A stretch of DNA of 7,380 bases from an uncultured Methylocystaceae bacterium (GCA_945956975.1 CAMFKC010000104.1:1-7380); one strand, 5' to 3'; numbered from the stretch's first letter, positions 1-4,986 are shown. Notes: generated by a model from the letters alone, not told the origin. Numbers and translations: made by a program.

Positions 1-182
1 TGGGAAAGGGGCCTGCCGACCAAGGCTTCGCCGGATTGTCCGAGAAACGCATCCGCGTTGCGCGAAATGCGTGACACAAGCCAATCCTGAGAGACGGCCA
101 CTAAAAATCCAAAGGGTTGGATCGCCCCCAGAATGTGAATTGGCTCGCGGTCGCAATTCGTGAGATCGACAGCCTCAGGCAT
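1..182 (-). CDS. bphP: Bacteriophytochrome, N-terminal fragment (PAS_2 domain start), truncated by the window edge
   Basis: Read on the minus strand from the ATG at 182-180, the frame stays open to base 1 and gives 60 residues. They begin MPEAVDLTNCDREPIHILG and continue AIQPFGFLVAV. This matches the N-terminus of bacteriophytochromes: a Cys shortly before an E-x-IH-x-x-G-x-IQP-x-G signature, followed by the PAS_2 strand pattern. Cys10 sits where these proteins attach biliverdin covalently (Cys24 in the Deinococcus protein). The family is made of red/far-red photoreceptors, usually PAS-GAF-PHY followed by a histidine kinase; only part of the PAS domain is visible, so the output domain is unknown. 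Two positions differ from the usual IHIPG and QPHG: Leu18 and Phe24. The frame is open upstream to a stop at 234-236, and a TTG at 216-218 is an alternative start. No strong Shine-Dalgarno is seen. The gene is divergent from a response regulator. It uses codons such as TTA, TTT and AAT that are scarce in the neighbouring genes. Confidence 0.85.
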   Translation of the reverse strand, partial: MPEAVDLTNCDREPIHILGAIQPFGFLVAVSQDWLVSRISRNADAFLGQSGEALVGRPLS

Positions 183-267
183 GCGCCAACACGACGTCTT
201 CTTGCGGATGACCCGCAACGCTTGCGCTAGATATCATTCCCGTGGCGCTCAACCTTAGAATTTCCAG

Positions 268-277
268 TCAAGCTTGA
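268..277. repeat. Perfect 10-bp palindrome, possible operator
   Basis: TCAAGCTTGA is its own reverse complement and lies in the divergent bphP/response-regulator spacer. A single 10-bp palindrome can occur by chance. The location between two divergent signalling genes is the only reason to consider an operator role. Confidence 0.25.
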
Positions 278-320
278 ACGTATGGGCGGCAATAAGGTTC
301 AGGTCAAAGGCCGATGAAAA

Positions 321-337
321 TCTGACGGAAATTCAGA
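321..337. repeat. Inverted repeat TCTGA-N7-TCAGA, possible operator
   Basis: The arms TCTGA (321-325) and TCAGA (333-337) are perfect inverted copies separated by seven bases. The right arm overlaps the -35-like element of the candidate promoter at 332-360, so a protein bound here could control the response regulator. This is inference from position only. Confidence 0.25.
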
Positions 338-360
338 CCGCATTGCAAAATACATAAGAT
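332..360 (+). promoter_or_regulatory. Candidate sigma-70-type promoter for the response regulator
   Basis: TTCAGA (332-337) and TAAGAT (355-360) are separated by 17 bases, and each matches the TTGACA/TATAAT consensus at four of six positions. The element lies in the most A+T-rich part of the spacer and would give a leader of roughly 75-80 bases before the ATG at 445. The match is modest. Confidence 0.25.
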
Positions 361-444
361 TTTAATCGTGTTTCCCCACTTTTACGACGCGACCGTGAAA
401 CCGAGTTCCCGGTGCCGTGTTTGATCGGGAACGGAGCTTTTCTG

Positions 445-810
445 ATGAGTGCAAAGAAAAAGACCATTTTGCTGGTCGAGGACGACGCGCTTCTCGCGCT
501 CGACCTTGCCGACATTCTGGTGGAAGCGGGGTACGAGGTGTGCGATCCCGCGAGCAGCAACGAACTCGCCCGCCGCGTCATCGAGCGCGACAGGCCCGCT
601 TTCGCGCTGTTGGACTATAATCTCGGCAACGAGACCAGCATTCCGACCGCGATCGAGCTGGCGCAGCGGGAAATTCCGTTCGCCTATGTCACCGGCCGCG
701 CAGAGGCCGTCACGAAGAATCCGCTGGCCCCGTGCGCGCCGGTGATTTCGAAGCCCTATCGGGAAGAGGAAATCCTGCGCGCCTTGTCGACCATCGAAGG
801 CCAGGCCTGA
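445..810 (+). CDS. Single-domain response regulator (CheY-like receiver, FAT-GUY-like)
   Basis: This 121-residue protein is a receiver domain with no output domain. Motifs in order are the acidic cluster E12-D13-D14 for Mg2+, the phospho-acceptor Asp57 in LLDYNLG, the switch Thr83 in PFAYVTGR, and the conserved Lys103 in SKPY. The PF-x-x-x-TG stretch at beta-4 and the KPY ending resemble the FAT-GUY class of alphaproteobacterial stand-alone receivers, which usually partner HWE/HisKA_2 kinases. It probably relays or buffers phosphate from a sensor kinase. The bacteriophytochrome encoded divergently 262 bases away is the obvious candidate partner, in the manner of the Cph1/Rcp1 pair. The ATG at 445 is chosen because ACGGAG (431-436) lies eight bases upstream; a GTG at 412 in the same frame would add 11 residues that do not look like receiver sequence. 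The stop is one base from that of fabI, which points the other way. Confidence 0.9.
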   Translation: MSAKKKTILLVEDDALLALDLADILVEAGYEVCDPASSNELARRVIERDRPAFALLDYNLGNETSIPTAIELAQREIPFAYVTGRAEAVTKNPLAPCAPVISKPYREEEILRALSTIEGQA

Positions 811-811
811 G

Positions 812-1648
812 CTAGTCCTTGGTAATATCCGGCGCGGTGGGGTTTTTCATACCGACCACGTGGTAGCCGGCGTCCACATGCAAGATTTCCCCGGTGACGC
901 CGCGCGACATGGGTGACAGCAGAAAAACTGCGCTCTCGCCCACCTCCTCGATCGTGACCGTGCGACGCATCGGCGCGTTATATTCGTTCCACTTCAGGAT
1001 GTAGCGGAAGTCGCCGATGCCCGAGGCCGCAAGCGTCTTGATCGGGCCGGCGGAAATCGCATTCACCCGGATGTTCTGTTCGCCCAAGTCGGCCGCCAGA
1101 TAGCGCACGCTTGCCTCCAGCGCCGCCTTGGCGACGCCCATGACATTGTAGTGCGGCATCCACTTTTCCGCGCCGTAATAGGTCAGGGTCAGCATGGAGC
1201 CGCCCTCGCGCATCAGCTTTTCGGCGCGCTGCGCCACGGCGGTGAACGAGTAGCAGGAGATGAACAGCGACGTGTTGAAGTTTTTCGCCGACGTCTCGAT
1301 GTAGCGCCCGGTCAGCTCGTCCTTGTCGGAGAAGGCGATGCAATGGACGACGAAGTCCAGCTTGCCCCAGAGTTCCTCGACCGCCGCAAAGACCGAGTCG
1401 AGGCTCGCCTCGTCCGTCACGTCGCACTGGCCGACGACATGGCCGCCGAGTTCCTGCGCGAGCGGACGCACGCGCTTTTCCAGCGCCTCGCCCTGATAGG
1501 TAAATGCGAGTTCAGCGCCCGCCTCGCGGGCCGCCTTGGCGATGCCCCAGGCGATCGAACGCTGGTTGGCCAGCCCCATGATGAGGCCGCGCTTGCCGGC
1601 CAGCACGCCCGCGGTCGTGGGAGCCTGGGGAGTTGTTTGCGAGGTCAT
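812..1648 (-). CDS. fabI: Enoyl-[acyl-carrier-protein] reductase, NADH-dependent
   Basis: FabI reduces trans-2-enoyl-ACP in the last step of each round of type II fatty-acid elongation and is the target of triclosan and isoniazid-like inhibitors. The 278-residue protein is an atypical short-chain dehydrogenase in the cytoplasm. It has the nucleotide-binding GLANQRSIAWGIA (residues 25-37), Asp76 in CDVTD for adenine contact, and the active-site triad equivalents Tyr157, Tyr167 and Lys174 (Y-x6-K in YNVMGVAK). The segment GPIKTLAASGIGDFR (201-215) forms the substrate-binding loop and is typical of alphaproteobacterial FabI. Ala105 occupies the position of E. coli Gly93, as in the S. aureus enzyme, so it does not by itself suggest inhibitor resistance. 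The ATG at 1648 has an AGGA-type Shine-Dalgarno five to six bases upstream on the minus strand. About a dozen residues precede the fold, which is usual. Length and motifs indicate an intact gene. Confidence 0.97.
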   Translation of the reverse strand: MTSQTTPQAPTTAGVLAGKRGLIMGLANQRSIAWGIAKAAREAGAELAFTYQGEALEKRVRPLAQELGGHVVGQCDVTDEASLDSVFAAVEELWGKLDFVVHCIAFSDKDELTGRYIETSAKNFNTSLFISCYSFTAVAQRAEKLMREGGSMLTLTYYGAEKWMPHYNVMGVAKAALEASVRYLAADLGEQNIRVNAISAGPIKTLAASGIGDFRYILKWNEYNAPMRRTVTIEEVGESAVFLLSPMSRGVTGEILHVDAGYHVVGMKNPTAPDITKD

Positions 1649-1669
1649 TCTGTCCTGACCGGAAAAGTT

Positions 1670-1745
1670 CGGGCGAAACCGCCCGTCGCTACGAAGCTCG
1701 GGCGTGAACGCCCGTCATGGGCGCGGTTTAATGGGCGCGGCGCCC
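1670..1745. repeat. Cluster of three short GC hairpins in the fabI/sigma divergent spacer
   Basis: Two 16-base hairpins share the same six-base stem, CGGGCG/CGCCCG. One is at 1670-1685 with loop AAAC; the other is at 1699-1714 with loop TGAA. A third, GGGCGCGGCGCCC, lies at 1733-1745. The CGCCC arm of the second can also pair with the GGGCG that follows five bases later, giving mutually exclusive structures. No T-tract follows on either strand, so these are not classical terminators. They may be attenuator or leader structures for either gene, protein-binding sites, or a REP-like repeat. A separate 10-base direct repeat, TCGCTACGAA, occurs at 1686-1695 and 1792-1801. Confidence 0.5.
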
Positions 1746-1872
1746 GAGCGCAAGAGCGGGCCCGCCGCCCGGCAATGGGGGATGACGCGGATCGCTACGA
1801 AATCGCTGGCGCGGGGGCGCCGGGCGTCCTATCCTTAACCAGTCGTTGCCGAGCGCGGTTGTGGCGTCCCCA

Positions 1873-2370
1873 ATGTCCGAAGAACGCAAATCATCGCCGC
1901 ATAGCGAAGCGCTGCACGAGGCCGCGCCGGAACTGCGCCGCTTCGCGCGCGCTCTGGTCGGGCCGGTCGCGACGCGGACAGCCGACGCGCTGGTCCAGAC
2001 CGCCACAGCCCGCATCGCGACCTCCGATAGGCTGCCCGGCGATCCGCTCGAGCGGGCGTTCGGCGAAGTCGTCCGCTTGAACAGACGGCGTGTCCGCGAG
2101 CGCGGGCGCGCGCCAGAAGCCCAGGAGGGGGGCGCAGACCCCGATCGGCGCGACGCCTCGATCGCAGCGCAGATGTCGACGATGCCGCTCGATGAGCGGG
2201 AAACCCTTCTCGTCATTGCGCTTTCCGGCTTCGGCTACGAGGCGGCCGGGCGCATCCTGGATCTGCCGATGTCCAGCGTCGTGTCGCGCCTGATGCGCGC
2301 CCGCGTGCGGCTCGAGGGCGCACAGACCGGCGTCGCGCCGCGCAGCGGACATCTCCGGGTCGTGAAATGA
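1873..2370 (+). CDS. ECF-like RNA polymerase sigma factor, atypical
   Basis: This protein of about 165 residues is read as an extracytoplasmic-function sigma factor. Residues 20-48 (LRRFARALVG, then ADALVQTATARI) resemble sigma region 2 with its LVQ core. Residues 100-148 form region 4, with PLDERETLLVIALSGFGYE, then a helix-turn-helix ending SSVVSRLMRARVRL. Between them, the region 2.3/2.4 and linker part (about 51-95) is short, Arg-rich and poorly conserved, so -10 recognition may be unusual. The next gene encodes a matching anti-sigma factor and overlaps it by ATGA, which strongly supports the assignment and implies translational coupling. The start is uncertain: ATG 1873 was chosen as the first ATG, with in-frame GTG 1861 and TTG 1846 as alternatives. 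None has a clear Shine-Dalgarno, so leaderless translation is possible. A paralogous sigma-like regulator that no longer initiates transcription is the main alternative. Confidence 0.75.
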   Translation: MSEERKSSPHSEALHEAAPELRRFARALVGPVATRTADALVQTATARIATSDRLPGDPLERAFGEVVRLNRRRVRERGRAPEAQEGGADPDRRDASIAAQMSTMPLDERETLLVIALSGFGYEAAGRILDLPMSSVVSRLMRARVRLEGAQTGVAPRSGHLRVVK

Positions 2371-3182
2371 ACGGCGCGAGCCGTGTCAGCGAAGCCGAAC
2401 TGCACGCTTTCGTCGACGGTCAACTGAGCGACGAACGCGCGCTCGCGGTCGCCGTCTGGCTAGCGGAACATCCGCGCGACGGGATGAAGGTGGATGGCTG
2501 GCGCGCGCAGAACGACGCGATCCAGCGGGCTTTTCCGACACCCGCCCGCGAGCGCATGACGCTCGCATTCCGTGCGCCCGAATCCGATGCGCCGCTGACC
2601 ATGCCGGCCACGCCCGCCATCGAGGATTATCGCGCGCGCCGCCGCAGGCGGCATACGCTTTCGCTGGCGGCGGCCTTCGCCATCGGCGCGCTTGTGGCGG
2701 GCGCGATGGCGCTGGGCGTGCGGCGGGTCGCCGTCCACTCCGCCAGCACGGAACCCGTTTTTGCGGAGGTGGCGACCGCCGCCGATGAATTTGCGCGGCG
2801 CGCCGTCGAGGCCTGGCAGACCTATGCGCAGGATCCGCTCCACCCGGTGGAGGTGGACGCCAGCGATCCGGCCGGGCTCGCGAAGTGGTTGCGGGAGCGC
2901 ACCGGGCTTCTGCGCCTGCCCGCAATTCCCGAGGCGCGGCTCATCGGCGGCCGCGTGCTGCCCGCGCATGGCGAAAACGCCGCGTTCCTGCTCTATCGGC
3001 TGGCCTCCGGGGAATTCGTCGCGCTTCTGGCCGAGCCTGGCGCGCGCAACCCTGGGGCATTCGCGGGCGCCGGAGTCTCCGCCCGCGCATGGAGCGCGGA
3101 CGGGTTCGATTACGCGCTTGCGGGCGCTCTTCCCGAACGACGGCTCGAGTCCATCGCAGCAGGCCTCGGCCGCCCGCTTTGA
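2367..3182 (+). CDS. Membrane-anchored anti-sigma factor (zinc-less ZAS-type)
   Basis: The 271-residue protein should hold the upstream sigma factor inactive at the inner membrane until a signal releases it. Residues 8-58 (SEAELHAFVDGQL, then WLAEHPRDG and the WRAQNDAI segment) match the N-terminal sigma-binding domain of the RsiW/PrtR-like family. The H-x3-C-x2-C zinc motif is absent and the protein has no cysteine, so a thiol-redox switch in this domain is unlikely. A five-Arg cluster (91-95) precedes one membrane helix at about 97-117, giving an N-in, C-out topology. The C-terminal part (about 130-271) is a periplasmic sensor domain with the family pattern DPAGLAKWL, then RLIGGRVLP, then the Trp-containing WSADGFDYAL. 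The ATG sits inside the sigma gene's last codons (ATGA, 2367-2370). The downstream stop is four bases from that of the convergent dnaJ-like gene. Confidence 0.88.
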   Translation: MNGASRVSEAELHAFVDGQLSDERALAVAVWLAEHPRDGMKVDGWRAQNDAIQRAFPTPARERMTLAFRAPESDAPLTMPATPAIEDYRARRRRRHTLSLAAAFAIGALVAGAMALGVRRVAVHSASTEPVFAEVATAADEFARRAVEAWQTYAQDPLHPVEVDASDPAGLAKWLRERTGLLRLPAIPEARLIGGRVLPAHGENAAFLLYRLASGEFVALLAEPGARNPGAFAGAGVSARAWSADGFDYALAGALPERRLESIAAGLGRPL

Positions 3183-3189
3183 CGCGTCA
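3180..3189. repeat. Palindrome containing both convergent stop codons
   Basis: TGACGCGTCA is a perfect 10-base palindrome. Its left TGA ends the anti-sigma gene on the plus strand, and the same three bases on the other strand end the dnaJ-like gene. The geometry leaves no room for an intrinsic terminator between the genes. The palindrome itself may be incidental. Confidence 0.4.
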
Positions 3190-4164
3190 ACCGAGGTTCT
3201 TGCGCGGATCGTAGGGACGCTGGTCGCGCCATTTGCGCATCAGATCGTCGAAATCGGGATCTGCCGCCTCGGGCAGCGCGATCTGCAAAGTCACATAAAG
3301 ATCGCCGCGCGTGCCCGTCGCCGATTCGAGCCCCTTGCCGCGCAGGCGCAGCCGGCGGCCGGACGAGGAGCCGGCAGGCACGGTCAGTTCCACCTTGCCC
3401 TCGAGCGTCGGCACGTCGACCTTGCCGCCGAGCGCCGCCTCGTAGAGCGTGATCGGCAGGTTGAGGCGCAGGTCGCGACCCTCCACCTTGAACAGGGGAT
3501 GGGGCGCGAACTTCAGCGTGATGATCGCGTCGCCGGGCTCGCCCCCGTAGGGACTCGGCTGGCCCTGGCCGCGCAGGCGGATCTGCTGGCCGTCCTCGAC
3601 GCCCTTCGGGATCTTCACTTCAAGGGTGCGGCCCGTGGGCATGACCACCGTGACCTTGCCGGCGCGGGCAGCCTCGACCAGCGGCACGAGGGCGCTGGCG
3701 ACGAAGTCCTCGCCCTTGGGCGCCGCCCCGCCGCGGGCCCCACCACGTGCGCGGCCGCCCCCGAAAATGCCGGAGAAGATATCGCTGGCGTCAAATCCGC
3801 CGCCACCGCCGGCGCCGCCGAACGGGCCGCCGCCGCCACCGAAATTAAATTCGAAATGTTCGGCGCCGCCAGGCCCCGCCTGCCTGCGGAAGCCTCCGGG
3901 ACCGCCGGGGCCGCCTGCGCCAAACCCTTCGAATCCGCGCGGCTTGCCGTCCGCGCCTATCTCGCCCCGGTCGAACTGGCCGCGCTTTTCGGCATCGCCC
4001 AGAATCTCATAGGCGGTATTGATCTCGGAGAACTTCTCCTGCGCCTTGGGGTCGTTCTTGTTCTGGTCAGGATGCAGTTTCTTGGCGAGCTTGCGGAAGG
4101 CCTTCTTGACCTCGTCCGCGTTCGCGCCCTTGGCAACACCCAGTACGTCGTATGGATTTCGCAT
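3187..4164 (-). CDS. DnaJ/CbpA-type co-chaperone (class B J-domain protein)
   Basis: This 325-residue Hsp40 should stimulate DnaK ATPase and deliver unfolded clients. The J domain (residues 1-67) begins NPYDVLGV, carries the HPD motif at 31-33 and has the FRKLAKKLHPD helix. Residues 77-151 are a Gly/Phe-rich linker that includes a DIFSGIFG element. Residues 152-300 are the two beta-sandwich client-binding domains (for example GRTLEVKIPKGVEDGQQIRL, then NLPITLYEAALGGK). There is no cysteine, so the CxxCxGxG zinc centre of true DnaJ is lacking and the protein belongs to the CbpA-like class. A DNA-binding role as in E. coli CbpA cannot be judged from sequence. The ATG at 4164 is preferred to one 15 bases upstream (4179) because GAGAAG lies just before it and homologues start MRxPYxVLG. 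A sigma-32-like promoter lies at 4223-4251. The gene is not next to dnaK or grpE in this window. Confidence 0.93.
   Translation of the reverse strand: MRNPYDVLGVAKGANADEVKKAFRKLAKKLHPDQNKNDPKAQEKFSEINTAYEILGDAEKRGQFDRGEIGADGKPRGFEGFGAGGPGGPGGFRRQAGPGGAEHFEFNFGGGGGPFGGAGGGGGFDASDIFSGIFGGGRARGGARGGAAPKGEDFVASALVPLVEAARAGKVTVVMPTGRTLEVKIPKGVEDGQQIRLRGQGQPSPYGGEPGDAIITLKFAPHPLFKVEGRDLRLNLPITLYEAALGGKVDVPTLEGKVELTVPAGSSSGRRLRLRGKGLESATGTRGDLYVTLQIALPEAADPDFDDLMRKWRDQRPYDPRKNLG
3712..3936 (-). repeat. Low-complexity GGN/GCC tract encoding the Gly/Phe linker
   Basis: On the plus strand this stretch is dominated by CCG and GCC triplets. It encodes residues 77-151 of the J-domain protein, including runs of five Gly. 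Such a tract is prone to replication slippage in whole triplets and produces spurious proline-rich antisense frames (for example 3626-4012, plus), which were left out. Confidence 0.7.
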
Positions 4165-4222
4165 GCTTCTCAAGCCCATTCCGGCGCAGCCCTGACGGCG
4201 CCGCGCCTATGTCTCGGCGCTA

Positions 4223-4251
4223 ATTTGGGGAGCGCGGCCCGCCTCCGCAAG
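4223..4251 (-). promoter_or_regulatory. Candidate sigma-32 (RpoH) heat-shock promoter of the dnaJ-like gene
   Basis: Read on the minus strand, CTTGCGG (4251-4245) is followed after 14 bases by CCCCAAAT (4230-4223). The RpoH consensus is CTTGAAA, 11-16 bases, CCCCATnT. The -10 element matches every defined position but one, the CTTG core is perfect, and the spacing is right. The predicted transcript starts about 50 bases before the ATG at 4164. A heat-shock promoter in front of a J-domain gene is biologically expected, which raises confidence above the sequence match alone. Confidence 0.5.
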
Positions 4252-4253
4252 CC

Positions 4254-4279
4254 GGAATGCGCCATCGCGCACAGACGTT
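4254..4279 (+). promoter_or_regulatory. Candidate EcfG (general stress response) promoter for the secreted protein
   Basis: GGAAT (4254-4258) and CGTT (4276-4279) are separated by 17 bases. The alphaproteobacterial EcfG consensus is GGAAC, 16-17 bases, CGTT, so eight of nine defined bases match. It lies about 45 bases before the ATG at 4322 and directs transcription of the secreted-protein gene. Short motifs of this kind occur by chance, so this is a candidate only. Confidence 0.3.
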
Positions 4280-4321
4280 TGGCTCAGCCAGAGCGAGAAC
4301 GTGGCCATAACGGAGGCTGCC

Positions 4322-4978
4322 ATGGATTTTCGCGCCCTTTCCCTGTCCGCTTTGCTCGCGCTCAACGCCACTTGCGCCGCGCGCGCGGCCGAACCTTGCG
4401 AATTCTCCGACGATCTCTCGCAGGTGAACGGCGTGGCTGTCGTGACCGGCGAGGGTCGGGCGCAATTCGGGGCGACGCCCGAGGCCGCCGGGGCCTGTTC
4501 GGGCAAGGGCTGCGCCTATCTCGTGCCGGGCGATGCCGTCGTGACCGGCGCCGTCTCGGGCGGAGCCACCTGCGCCGGCTTCCAGACGAAGGCGGGCCGC
4601 ACGACGCAGGGCTGGCTGCCCACGGCGCGGCTGAAACCCGCCACGCCGAAGGCCGCGGACTGGGCGGGCTATTGGGGCGAGAAGGATCGCCACGTGTCGA
4701 TCAAAGCGGCGGGCGACAGCCTCTCCATCGACGGGAAGCTGATCTATCAGGGCCTCGGCCCCGTCTTCTCCGGCGCGTTCAAGGCGAAGATTGCCGCCAG
4801 CGGTCCGATCCTGACCTTCGCCATCGACGACAAGGACCGCCCGGTCGATCCCGCCACTGCCGAAAATGCCTGCAAGGTGAAACTGGCGCTGGTCGGCCCG
4901 CTCTTGCTGGTAACGGACCAAGGCTGCGTCGGCGCGGGCAGCGCCATCACTTTCGAAGGGGCCTATACGCGCCGGTGA
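4322..4978 (+). CDS. Secreted/periplasmic six-cysteine protein of unknown function, SH3-like N-terminal part
   Basis: I do not recognise a named family. The 218-residue product has a signal peptide (about residues 1-23, hydrophobic core LSLSALLALNA, cleavage likely after ARAA). The mature part has exactly six cysteines (26, 59, 64, 84, 184, 202), suggesting up to three disulfides in the periplasm. Residues 60-107 look like a bacterial SH3-type barrel: AYLVPGDAVV, then a Cys-containing strand, then GWLPTARLKP. Residues 112-218 form a second beta-rich domain starting WAGYWG and ending with LLLVTDQGCVGAG and FEGAYTRR. That ending resembles small periplasmic domains seen in many proteobacterial hypothetical proteins, and a lysozyme-inhibitor-like fold is possible but unproven. 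The ATG at 4322 has a strong GGAGG (4312-4316) five bases upstream; the in-frame GTG at 4301 is less likely. The next gene, DinB-like, follows after 51 bases in the same direction. Confidence 0.82.
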   Translation: MDFRALSLSALLALNATCAARAAEPCEFSDDLSQVNGVAVVTGEGRAQFGATPEAAGACSGKGCAYLVPGDAVVTGAVSGGATCAGFQTKAGRTTQGWLPTARLKPATPKAADWAGYWGEKDRHVSIKAAGDSLSIDGKLIYQGLGPVFSGAFKAKIAASGPILTFAIDDKDRPVDPATAENACKVKLALVGPLLLVTDQGCVGAGSAITFEGAYTRR

Positions 4979-4986
4979 GCCCGGTT

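Larger units (their letters stand above)
183..444. promoter_or_regulatory. Divergent intergenic region between bphP and the response regulator
   Basis: No convincing gene was found in these 262 bases. The region is visibly richer in A+T than the rest of the window and should hold the promoters of both the phytochrome (minus) and the response regulator (plus). It contains a palindrome at 268-277, an interrupted inverted repeat at 321-337, and widely spaced AACCTT (251-256) and AAGGTT (294-299) arms. The only open frame over its right end on the minus strand is antisense to the response regulator and resembles no protein family. Confidence 0.6.

Noticed and set aside
333..581. Minus-strand frame of 82 codons antisense to the response regulator
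   Set aside because: The Ser/Arg-rich translation has no family resemblance, and it lies opposite a gene with all receiver motifs intact.
1334..1336. Ala105 of FabI as a triclosan-resistance change (E. coli Gly93 position)
   Set aside because: Ala is the natural residue at this position in other sensitive FabI proteins such as that of S. aureus, so no resistance is implied.
1670..1745. Intrinsic terminator at the GC hairpins
   Set aside because: No T-tract follows on either strand, and the site is upstream of both flanking genes, not downstream.
1670..1801. CRISPR array
   Set aside because: The repeated units are 10-16 bases long, occur only twice, and have no regular spacers or nearby cas genes.
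1151..2080. Plus-strand open frame of 309 codons covering fabI antisense and the start of the sigma gene
   Set aside because: It overlaps well-supported genes, has no recognisable domain and no Shine-Dalgarno at its start.
3626..4012. Proline-rich plus-strand frame
   Set aside because: It is the antisense of the Gly/Phe linker of the J-domain protein, and its proline runs simply mirror glycine codons.
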